From the NCBI GenBank assembly GCA_028291365.1, contig JAQGIE010000016.1, positions 1 to 63,804 of the forward strand: a DNA stretch of 63,804 nt, given 5' to 3'. The translations under genes and the position numbers were made by a program. Source of the DNA: Rhodospirillales bacterium (GTDB lineage Bacteria > Pseudomonadota > Alphaproteobacteria > BOG-932 > Roseiterribacteraceae). Each line of letters opens with the position of its first letter. The stretch's first letter is position 1. Below are positions 56,259-63,804 of the stretch, piece by piece. The notes under the pieces are model-generated. The model saw only the letters and a list, made by a program, of their open reading frames with translations. It ran no database searches and was not told the DNA's origin.

Positions 56259-56988
56259 ACGTCATGCCGTCGTCACCGGCGCCACGCGCGGCATCGGCTG
56301 GGCCATCGCCAGGCGCCTTGCCGAGGACGGCGTCCGCGTGACGCTGATCGGGCGCGACATGAAGCGCCTGGTCGAGCGCGCCTCTTCGATCGGCGCCGAC
56401 TTCGTCGCCTGCGACGTCACCGACGCCGAAGCGGTCGGCCACGCCTTCGCCGGTCTCGATCATGTCGACATGCTGATCAACAATGCCGGCATCGCCGAAA
56501 GCGCGCCGTTCCTCAAAAGCGACGACGCGCAGTTCCAGCGCATGTTCGACGTCAATGTGCTGGGTGCGGTGCGCTGCACGCGGCACGTGCTGCCCGGCAT
56601 GATCGAGGCGGGCTGGGGCCGCGTCGTCAACGTGGCGAGCACGGCGGGGCTGCGCGGCTACGGCTATATCGCCGCCTATGCCGCGTCGAAACACGCGCTG
56701 GTCGGCGTCACGCGCTCGCTGGCGCTGGAGACGGCCAAGCGCGGCGTCACCGTCAATGCCGTGTGCCCCGGCTTTACCGAAACCGACATGACCGAAACCA
56801 CGCTCGACCGCATCGTCGAGAAGACCGGCCGCACGCGCGAGCAGGCGATGGCCGAACTGACGGCGAGCAATCCGCAGGGCCGGCTGGTGCAGCCCGACGA
56901 GGTCGCCGCCGCGGTCGCGTTCCTCTGCGGCGACGGCGCCGCTTCGATCACGGGCCAGGCGATCGCCATCGCCGGAGGAGAAGCATGA
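56251..56988 (+). CDS. SDR family NAD(P)-dependent oxidoreductase
   Basis: [45 protein letters not shown]. Confidence 0.95.
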   Translation: MAERHAVVTGATRGIGWAIARRLAEDGVRVTLIGRDMKRLVERASSIGADFVACDVTDAEAVGHAFAGLDHVDMLINNAGIAESAPFLKSDDAQFQRMFDVNVLGAVRCTRHVLPGMIEAGWGRVVNVASTAGLRGYGYIAAYAASKHALVGVTRSLALETAKRGVTVNAVCPGFTETDMTETTLDRIVEKTGRTREQAMAELTASNPQGRLVQPDEVAAAVAFLCGDGAASITGQAIAIAGGEA

Positions 56989-57797
56989 AACTCGACGCCG
57001 ACTACAAGCCGGTCCATTTCCGCTGGTCGCTCGATGGCAAGGTCGCGACCATCACGCTCGACCGTCCCGAGCGCAAGAATCCGCTCACCTTCGAGTCCTA
57101 TGCCGAGCTGCGCGATACGTTTCGCGCGCTGGTCCATGCCGACAACATCAAGAGCGTGGTGCTGACCGGGTCGGGCGGAAATTTCTGCTCGGGCGGCGAC
57201 GTGCACGACATCATCGGGCCGTTGGTCGGTCTCGACATGGCCGGGCTGCTCGCCTTCACGCGCATGACCGGCGATCTCGTCAAGGCGATGCGCGCCTGTC
57301 CGCAGCCGATCGTCGCCGCGGTCGACGGCATCTGCGTCGGTGCCGGTGCGATCCTCGCCATGGCCTCCGACATTCGGTTTGCCACGCCGGAGTCGAAAGC
57401 CGCGTTCCTGTTCGTGCGCGTCGGTCTTGCCGGTTGCGACATGGGCGCATGCGCGATCCTGCCGCGCATCGTCGGCCACGGCCGCGCGTCGGAGCTGCTC
57501 TATACCGGCCGCACCTTGCGCGCCGACGAGGGCGAGCGCTGGGGCTTCTGGAACAGGCTCATCGCGGCAGACGAGCTGTTGCGCGAGGCCAGTGAATTCG
57601 CGCGCAGCCTCGCCGACGGTCCGACCTTCGCGCACGCCATGACCAAGACGATGCTGCACCAGGAATGGGACATGGGCATCGACGCCGCCATCGAGGCTGA
57701 GGCGCAGGCCCAGGCGATCTGCATGCAGACCCAGGATTTCCGCCGCGCCTACGAAGCCTTCGTCGCCAAGGCGAAGCCGATCTTTGAGGGGAACTGA
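56985..57797 (+). CDS. enoyl-CoA hydratase/isomerase family protein
   Basis: [70 protein letters not shown] overlap. Confidence 0.94.
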   Translation: MKLDADYKPVHFRWSLDGKVATITLDRPERKNPLTFESYAELRDTFRALVHADNIKSVVLTGSGGNFCSGGDVHDIIGPLVGLDMAGLLAFTRMTGDLVKAMRACPQPIVAAVDGICVGAGAILAMASDIRFATPESKAAFLFVRVGLAGCDMGACAILPRIVGHGRASELLYTGRTLRADEGERWGFWNRLIAADELLREASEFARSLADGPTFAHAMTKTMLHQEWDMGIDAAIEAEAQAQAICMQTQDFRRAYEAFVAKAKPIFEGN

Positions 57798-57800
57798 CGA

Positions 57801-58955
57801 ATGCCGTCGCCGCTCGATCTCGACTGGCCGTTTTTCGAAGATCGCCATCGCGACTTCGCCGCCAGGCTCCACGCGTGGGCCGCAACGCTGCCGGCGCACG
57901 GTGATGACGACGTCGACGCGACTTGCCGCGACCTGGTGCGGCGTCTCGGACGTGACGGCTGGCTGCGCCACACCGTTCCCGGAACCGACGGCGCGATCGA
58001 CGTGCGCAGCCTGTGCCTCGCGCGCGAAACGCTGGCCTCGCGCGACGGGCTCGCCGATTTCGCCTTCGCAATGCAGGGGCTCGGCGCCGGTCCGATTTCG
58101 CTGTTCGGCAGCGACGAGCAGCGCGCGACCTGGCTGCCGCGCGTGGCAAGCGGCGACGCCATCGCCGCCTTCGCGCTGTCGGAACCCGAAGCGGGCTCCG
58201 ATGTCGCCGCGATGACGATGACCGCGACCGTCTCGGGCGACTTCTACGTGCTCGACGGCTGCAAGACCTGGATCTCGAACGGCGGCATCGCCGATTTCTA
58301 CACCGTCTTCGCGCGCACCGCGCCCGGCCCCAAAGGCATCACCGGCTTCGTCGTCGACGCCAAGACTCCGGGCCTGAGCATCGAAGCCCGCATCGACGTG
58401 ATCGCGCCGCATCCGCTCGCCACCTTGCGCTTTCGTGATTGCCGCGTGCCGCACGGCGCACGCATCGGCGAAGAAGGGGCGGGGATGCGCATCGCGCTCG
58501 GCACGCTCGATCTCTTCCGCTCGACCGTCGGCGCCGCGGCGCTGGGCTTTGCCCGTCGCGCGCTCGACGAAGCGCTGACGCGCGCGGCCGAACGCCGGCT
58601 GTTCGGCGCGCCGATGGCCGAGCTGCAGCTGATCCAGGGCAAGCTCGCCGACATGGCGCTCGATGTCGATGCCGCCGCCTTGCTGGTCTATCGCGCGGCC
58701 TGGCAGGCCGATCGCCGGTTGGGCCGCGTCACGCGCGAAGCGGCGATGGCCAAGCTCTTCGCGACCGAAGCGGCGCAGCGCGTCATCGACGAGGCGGTAC
58801 AGATTTTCGGCGGCCACGGCATCGTGCGCGGCAACATCACCGAACGCCTCTATCGCGAAATCCGCGCGCTGCGGATTTATGAGGGCGCGAGCGAGGTGCA
58901 GAAGATCGTCATCGCACGCCAAATACTCCCCGCGAAAGCGGGGATCCACTCATGA
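57801..58955 (+). CDS. acyl-CoA dehydrogenase family protein
   Basis: [83 protein letters not shown]. Confidence 0.94.
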   Translation: MPSPLDLDWPFFEDRHRDFAARLHAWAATLPAHGDDDVDATCRDLVRRLGRDGWLRHTVPGTDGAIDVRSLCLARETLASRDGLADFAFAMQGLGAGPISLFGSDEQRATWLPRVASGDAIAAFALSEPEAGSDVAAMTMTATVSGDFYVLDGCKTWISNGGIADFYTVFARTAPGPKGITGFVVDAKTPGLSIEARIDVIAPHPLATLRFRDCRVPHGARIGEEGAGMRIALGTLDLFRSTVGAAALGFARRALDEALTRAAERRLFGAPMAELQLIQGKLADMALDVDAAALLVYRAAWQADRRLGRVTREAAMAKLFATEAAQRVIDEAVQIFGGHGIVRGNITERLYREIRALRIYEGASEVQKIVIARQILPAKAGIHS

Positions 58956-58995
58956 GCCGCCGCGATGACGAAATGGATCCCCGCTTTCGCGAGGA
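58927..58995. repeat. inverted pair of 22-bp REP-like elements spanning a gene junction
   Basis: tccccgcgaaagcggggatcca (58927-58948) and tggatccccgctttcgcgagga (58974-58995), one mismatch. Confidence 0.88.
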
Positions 58996-60589
58996 ACCCA
59001 TCGATCGCTACGTGCTCGAAGGTCTGCCGCCCTTGTCAGCGCAGCCCGACTTTCTGTTCGACCGTCCCGAACTGCACTATCCGGCGCAGCTCAACGCCGC
59101 TGCCGAGCTGCTGGCTTCGGCACCGCCCGGCCGCGTGCTGTTCCACACGCCGGCGCGGCGTTGGACCTATGGCGAGATCGACGCGCTGTCGTCGCGCATC
59201 GCCCGCGTGCTGGTCGAAGCGGGGCTGGTGACGGGCGGGCGCGTGCTGCTGCGCGGCCGCACCACCGCGATGCTCGCGGCAAGCTGGTTCGGCGTGCTCA
59301 AGGCCGGCGGGGTCGTGGTCGCGACCATGCCGTTGCTGCGCCAGCGCGAGCTTGCGGTGATCGTCGACAAGGCCCGCGCTGACCTGGCGGTGTGCGAAGC
59401 CGACCTGCTGGATGAACTCGCGCCGGTGTGCAGCACCGTTCTGACCTTCACGCCGGAAGGCGACGGCGACGAAGAACTCGACCGTCGCGTGCGCGGCGTC
59501 ACCGGCGTGTTCGCAACCGTCGCGACCGCGGCCGAGGACGCGGCGCTGCTCGCCTTTACCTCGGGCACGACCGGCACGCCCAAGGCGACGGTGCATTTTC
59601 ATCGCGACATTCTCGCCATCGCCGACTGTTTTCCGCGTTCGATCCTCGGCGTTCGGCCCGACGATCTGTTCCTGTCGAGTGCGCCGCTGGCCTTCACCTT
59701 CGGGCTTGGCGCGCACATCATTTTCCCCGCGCGCTACGGCGCCGCGTCGATCCTTCTTCCCGTTGCGACGCCCGAATTTCTCGGCGAAGCGATCGCGTCG
59801 CGGGGGCCGACCATCCTCATGACCGCGCCCACCGCGTATCGCGCCTTGCTCAAACATGCGCGCCGCGACGAATGGGCGAGCCTGCGCCGCTGCGTGTCGG
59901 CGGGGGAGCATCTGCCCGCCGCGACCTTCGATGCGTGGCTGTCGACGACCGGCCACAAGCTGATCGACGGCATCGGCGCGACCGAGATGCTGCATATCTT
60001 CATCGCCTCTCCGCCCGACGCGATCCGTCGCGGCTCGACCGGACAGGCGGTGCCCGGCTATGTCGCAACCATCCTCGACGACAACGGCGACGAAGCGGCG
60101 CCCAACGTGCCCGGTCGTCTCGCGGTGCGCGGCCCGACCGGCTGCAGATACCTCGCCGATGCGCGCCAGGCCAACTACGTCGCCAACGGCTGGAACATCA
60201 CCGGCGACACCTATCATCGCGATGAGGACGGCTATTTCTGGTATCACGGCCGCAGCGACGACATGATCGTCGCCTCCGGCTACAATATCGGCGGTCCCGA
60301 AGTCGAAGAAGCGCTGCTGCTGCATCCGGCGGTGCGCGAATGCGCCGTGGTCGGCTCGCCCGACGGCGAGCGCGGCATGGTGGTCAAGGCGTTCGTCTGC
60401 CTCGCCGACGATCGTGCCGCCGACGAAAAGCTGGTGCGCGAGCTGCAGGATTTCGTCAAGGCGACCATCGCCCCGTTCAAATATCCGCGTCGCATCGAAT
60501 TCGTCGACGCGCTGCCGCGCAACGAATCCGGCAAGCTGCAGCGCTTCGTGCTGCGCGACCGGGAACTCGACCGCGAGCGCGCATCATGA
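58952..60589 (+). CDS. benzoate-CoA ligase family AMP-forming ligase (2-aminobenzoate-CoA ligase candidate)
   Basis: [94 protein letters not shown]. Confidence 0.93.
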   Translation: MSRRDDEMDPRFREEPIDRYVLEGLPPLSAQPDFLFDRPELHYPAQLNAAAELLASAPPGRVLFHTPARRWTYGEIDALSSRIARVLVEAGLVTGGRVLLRGRTTAMLAASWFGVLKAGGVVVATMPLLRQRELAVIVDKARADLAVCEADLLDELAPVCSTVLTFTPEGDGDEELDRRVRGVTGVFATVATAAEDAALLAFTSGTTGTPKATVHFHRDILAIADCFPRSILGVRPDDLFLSSAPLAFTFGLGAHIIFPARYGAASILLPVATPEFLGEAIASRGPTILMTAPTAYRALLKHARRDEWASLRRCVSAGEHLPAATFDAWLSTTGHKLIDGIGATEMLHIFIASPPDAIRRGSTGQAVPGYVATILDDNGDEAAPNVPGRLAVRGPTGCRYLADARQANYVANGWNITGDTYHRDEDGYFWYHGRSDDMIVASGYNIGGPEVEEALLLHPAVRECAVVGSPDGERGMVVKAFVCLADDRAADEKLVRELQDFVKATIAPFKYPRRIEFVDALPRNESGKLQRFVLRDRELDRERAS

Positions 60590-61011
60590 GCTTCGAGACC
60601 GAAATTCCGGTTCGCTTCGCGCATGTCGACGCTGCCGGGATCGTGTTCTATCCGCGTTATTTCGAAATGCTGAACCAGGTCGTCGAGGAATGGTTCGAGC
60701 GCGAACTCGGCACCTCGTTTCGCGACCTGCATGTCGATGGCAGCCATGGCGTGCCGGCGGTGCGGGTTGAAACCGACTTCCTGCGCCCGAGCCGGCTTGG
60801 CGACCGGCTGGTTTTTTCGCTCGACGTGGTGGCGCTCGGCCGCAGCCGAATCGAATTGCGCGTCGTCGCCACGCTCGGCGGCGAAGAGCGCGTTCGCGTC
60901 AAGCTCGTCCTCGCCTATGTGTCGCTGTCGCCGATGCAATCCTGCGCCATTCCCGACGCGCTGCGCGCGCGCATGGAAATTTTTCTCGTACCCGAACCGG
61001 AGCCGTCATGA
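60586..61011 (+). CDS. hotdog acyl-CoA thioesterase (4-hydroxybenzoyl-CoA thioesterase-like)
   Basis: IPVRFAHVDAAGIVFYPRYFEMLNQVVEEWFERELG. Confidence 0.92.
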   Translation: MSFETEIPVRFAHVDAAGIVFYPRYFEMLNQVVEEWFERELGTSFRDLHVDGSHGVPAVRVETDFLRPSRLGDRLVFSLDVVALGRSRIELRVVATLGGEERVRVKLVLAYVSLSPMQSCAIPDALRARMEIFLVPEPEPS

Positions 61012-61397
61012 TCGAAACCGTGCAACCCGCCGACTGGCCGCGTCCGAGCGGCTATGCCAACGGGATGGTGGCGAGCGGCCGTTTCCTGGTTCTGTCGGGC
61101 CAGATCGGCTGGAACAAGGGCGTCATCGAGACCGGTGACTTCGTCGAACAGACGCGCATCGCGCTGGAAAACATACGCAGCGTGCTGGCGGCGGCGGGCG
61201 GGGCACCCGAACATCTCGTCCGCCTGACCTGGTACGTCACCGACATGGTGCAGTACCGCAGCCGCCTGCGCGAAATCGGCGCCGCCTACCGCGCCGTGTT
61301 CGGCAAGGTCTTTCCCGTGATGTCGGTGGTGCAGGTCACGTCGCTGGTCGAAGAAAAAGCGCTGGTCGAGATCGAAGCCACGGCGGTGCTGCCGTGA
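61008..61397 (+). CDS. RidA family protein
   Basis: YANGMVASGRFLVLSGQIGWNKGV..VEQTRIALENIRSVLAAAGGAPEHLVRLTWYVTDM..KVFPVMSVVQVTSLVEEKALVEIEATAVLP. Confidence 0.93.
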   Translation: MIETVQPADWPRPSGYANGMVASGRFLVLSGQIGWNKGVIETGDFVEQTRIALENIRSVLAAAGGAPEHLVRLTWYVTDMVQYRSRLREIGAAYRAVFGKVFPVMSVVQVTSLVEEKALVEIEATAVLP

Positions 61398-61708
61398 AAG
61401 CGCTGACGCCGCGGACGCTGCGCCAGTACGGCAACGACTTTCAAAGCTTCCGCGACTGGTGCGGCGCGGTCGATCGTCCGGCACTCCCGGCCGACTCGGC
61501 GACGGTCCTGAACTTCGTGCGGCACGAACTCCAGCGCGGCCTGGCCGTGCCGACGATCGGCCGCCGCATCGCCGCCATTCGCCACGCCCATCTCGCCGCC
61601 GGCCATGCCGTGCCGACCGAGGATCCGCGCATCCGCGGCGCCCTGGATGAATCCGGAACGGCGCCGCGCCTGGTCTTGTCCGGATTCGGTCAACTCTTGG
61701 CCCGGTAG
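61394..61708 (+). CDS. orphan tyrosine-recombinase N-terminal (SAM-like core-binding) domain protein
   Basis: LTPRTLRQYGNDFQSFRDWCGAVDRPALPADSATVLNFVRHELQRGLAVPTIGRRIAAIRHAHLAAGHAVPTEDPRIRGAL; GTGA overlap with RidA; no catalytic domain follows. Confidence 0.7.
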   Translation: MKALTPRTLRQYGNDFQSFRDWCGAVDRPALPADSATVLNFVRHELQRGLAVPTIGRRIAAIRHAHLAAGHAVPTEDPRIRGALDESGTAPRLVLSGFGQLLAR

Positions 61709-61716
61709 TCGCCGCG

Positions 61717-63804
61717 CTAGGTAACCCCGATCGCTGCTTTGACGCGCGAAGCGGTGAGCGGCATCTCGCGCAGCCGCACGCCCGTCGCATCGGCCAGCGC
61801 GTTGGCAAGCGCCGCCGAAGCCGGTCCTTGCGCCGCTTCGCCGGTGCCGAGAAAAGGTTGGCCCGGGCGGTCGATGACATGGACCTCGATGGTCGCAGGC
61901 AGATCCGCGAAGCGCAGGATCGGGTAGCTGCTCCAGTCGAAACCGGTGCGCCGTTCCGCATCGAAATTCATCGCTTCGAAATTCGCCCAGCTCAAGGACT
62001 GCAGCAATCCGCCTTCGGTCTGGTTGCGGATTCCGTCGGGACTGACCGCCTGGCCGGAATCGATCGCCGCCACCGCGCGCCGCGTCGAGATGCGGCCGCT
62101 TTCGCGGTCGACCTCGATCTCGAGCGCGACGGCACAATAGGCGCCGAGATTCTTGTAGCGCGCAAAGGCGAAGCCGCAGCCGCTGCGTCCATTGCCGCGC
62201 GCCCGTTGCGCCCAGCCGAACCTGGTCGCGGCCAGCTCGACGACCTCGCGCGCACGCGTATCCGCCAGATGCGCCAGTCGCAGCGCGACAGGATCGAGAG
62301 TCCCGGCGCGCGCCAGCTCGTCCAGCATGCATTCGATCGCGAACACGTTCATGTGCGCACCGAGCGAGCGCAGCGCCGACACGCGCAACGGCTTCACTTG
62401 CAGAAAGTGATGCAGCACATAGGCGTTGGGAACCTGGTAGAGCGGGTAGGCATTGCGATCGCCGCCGCCTTCGGGCAGCGGAATCGGCTTGTCCTGCTGC
62501 ACCGGAAAGGGCGGATCGAGTTCGGCGCCCGCGAGCAGCCCGCCGGCGCTGACCGGACGGGCGTTATGGCTGTTGCTCCACACCTCGTGTCGCCACGCAA
62601 CAATCCGTCCGTCGCCGTCGAGCGACGCTTCGAGTTCGGCGAGCATGGCGGTGCCGAGCGGCTCCCAGCCGTGCTCCTGCTCGCGCATCCATTGCATGCG
62701 AATGGGCCGGCCCGGCATCGCGCGCGCCACCAGCGCCGCGTCGGCTGCGACATCGTCAGCGCCGTTATGGCCGTAGCAGCCCGAGCCTTCGACGTGAATG
62801 CAGCGCACCTTGTCGGACGGCAGGCGCAGCAGGTCGACCAGCGAGCGCTGCAGCCCGAACACGCCCTGGCTGTGCGTCCACACGGTCATCACGCCGCCAT
62901 CGAACCTGGCGACGGCGCAGGACGGGCCGATCGACCCGTGCAGCAGCCACGGCCGCGAATAACGTGCCGATACGGTGCGCGCCGCTGCCGGTGCCGTCGC
63001 GCGCGAGTCGAGCACGACATTGTCGAGCGACGGAATCCGTTTGAGCAGAGTCGGCAGGTCTTCCTGCGGCAGGGCAGGCGCGGTGCGCGACCAGCCCGCC
63101 GCCTGCAGCGCCTGCAGCGCACCGATGGCGCTCCATTCGCGCTCGGCCACCACGGCGGCAAATCCGCCGTCGCGGATCAGCCGCGCCCCGTCCGGCAACG
63201 CGGTGCCGGGGTCGAGCTGCAGCCTGGTGCCGAAGCTCGGCCCGCGCAGCACGCGGGCGTGGAGCATGCCGGGCAGGCGCATGTCCTGCACATAAGCGGC
63301 CCCGCCTGTGAGCTTGGCGGGAATGTCGATGCGCGGCAGGTCGCGGCCGACGGCGCGATAGGTCGCCGGATTTCGCAGCGGCGCGTCCGGCCGTGCCTCG
63401 ACATGCAGCGTCACGGTGCCGGCGATCTCGCCATACGAGACGGTGCGTCCGTCGGGTCCGCGCAAGCTGCCGTCGCCGCCGGTCGACACGTCGCCGGGCG
63501 CGACGTTCCAGCTGCGCGCCGCGGTTTCGGTCAGCAGCAAGCGCACATTCGCCGCGGCGTTGCGGATGGCGGTGCCGCTATCCTGCATCGAATGGCTGCC
63601 GGCGGTGACGCCTTCGTCGGGCGTCGTCGCGGTGTCGGCGGTGACGAGCTCGATGGCGGACGGCGCGATGTCGAGCTCGTCGGCCGCGACCTGCAGCAAG
63701 GCGGTTCGAATCCCCTGGCCCAATTCGACTTTGCCGGTGAAGACGGTGACATGTCCGTCGCCTCCGATGCGGATCCAGGAATCCAGCAACGGTGCGCTCT
63801 TGAG
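61717..63804 (-). CDS. xanthine dehydrogenase/aldehyde oxidase family molybdopterin-binding subunit (IorB-like), 5' end beyond the window
   Basis: LDSWIRIGGDGHVTVFTGKVELGQGIRTALLQVAADELDI; VEGSGCYGHNGADDVAADAALVARAMPGRPIRMQWMREQEHGWEP; GTGEAAQGPASAALANALADATG. Confidence 0.9.
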   Translation of the reverse strand, partial: LKSAPLLDSWIRIGGDGHVTVFTGKVELGQGIRTALLQVAADELDIAPSAIELVTADTATTPDEGVTAGSHSMQDSGTAIRNAAANVRLLLTETAARSWNVAPGDVSTGGDGSLRGPDGRTVSYGEIAGTVTLHVEARPDAPLRNPATYRAVGRDLPRIDIPAKLTGGAAYVQDMRLPGMLHARVLRGPSFGTRLQLDPGTALPDGARLIRDGGFAAVVAEREWSAIGALQALQAAGWSRTAPALPQEDLPTLLKRIPSLDNVVLDSRATAPAAARTVSARYSRPWLLHGSIGPSCAVARFDGGVMTVWTHSQGVFGLQRSLVDLLRLPSDKVRCIHVEGSGCYGHNGADDVAADAALVARAMPGRPIRMQWMREQEHGWEPLGTAMLAELEASLDGDGRIVAWRHEVWSNSHNARPVSAGGLLAGAELDPPFPVQQDKPIPLPEGGGDRNAYPLYQVPNAYVLHHFLQVKPLRVSALRSLGAHMNVFAIECMLDELARAGTLDPVALRLAHLADTRAREVVELAATRFGWAQRARGNGRSGCGFAFARYKNLGAYCAVALEIEVDRESGRISTRRAVAAIDSGQAVSPDGIRNQTEGGLLQSLSWANFEAMNFDAERRTGFDWSSYPILRFADLPATIEVHVIDRPGQPFLGTGEAAQGPASAALANALADATGVRLREMPLTASRVKAAIGVT

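Noticed and set aside
56676-58949. 757-aa antisense ORF
   Set aside because: Spans three well-supported sense genes; composition typical of third-codon-position GC shadows

Overview
High-GC (alphaproteobacterial-looking) chromosomal segment, densely coded. I saw no rRNA, tRNA, CRISPR array, prophage or intact transposon by eye. Main blocks: (1) 15-7210 (-): overlapping glycan/surface-polysaccharide-type operon (CgeB-like GT, nucleotidyltransferase, methyltransferase, permuted glycosidase, PIG-L deacetylase, GT4, FemAB/GNAT-like protein, methyltransferase). (2) 7.4-18.4 kb: desaturase, GT9-like protein, Hpt-like protein lacking the His, OmpR-type regulator, AEC transporter, two histidine kinases, HU with a basic tail, NCS2 permease, class A beta-lactamase. 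(3) 18.4-26.8 kb: hydroxyacid dehydrogenase, DUF1993 protein, Tat-exported D-amino-acid-oxidase-like protein with permuted motif order, S9 peptidase, LysE, a frameshifted LysR, GST, flavin/PNPOx-type protein. (4) 27.4-34.7 kb: TonB receptor, SsuA/NMT1-type binding proteins, ABC permease/ATPase, MFS. (5) 34.7-43.5 kb: LysR, TRAP-TAXI transporter, AI-2E permease with a degenerate B12-binding-like tail, 7TMR-DISM kinase, Lrp regulator. (6) metE, GST. (7) 47.2-53.0 kb: secreted serine hydrolase, gamma-glutamyltransferase and alpha-amino-acid ester hydrolase-like protein. (8) 53.3-61.7 kb: MarR plus a coupled CoA-dependent aromatic (2-aminobenzoyl-CoA type) operon ending in RidA and an orphan integrase N-terminal domain. 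(9) a partial molybdopterin oxidoreductase at the right edge. Several families of dispersed palindromic (REP-like) repeats occur, two of them inside coding ends. All assignments are by reading motifs; no searches were run.
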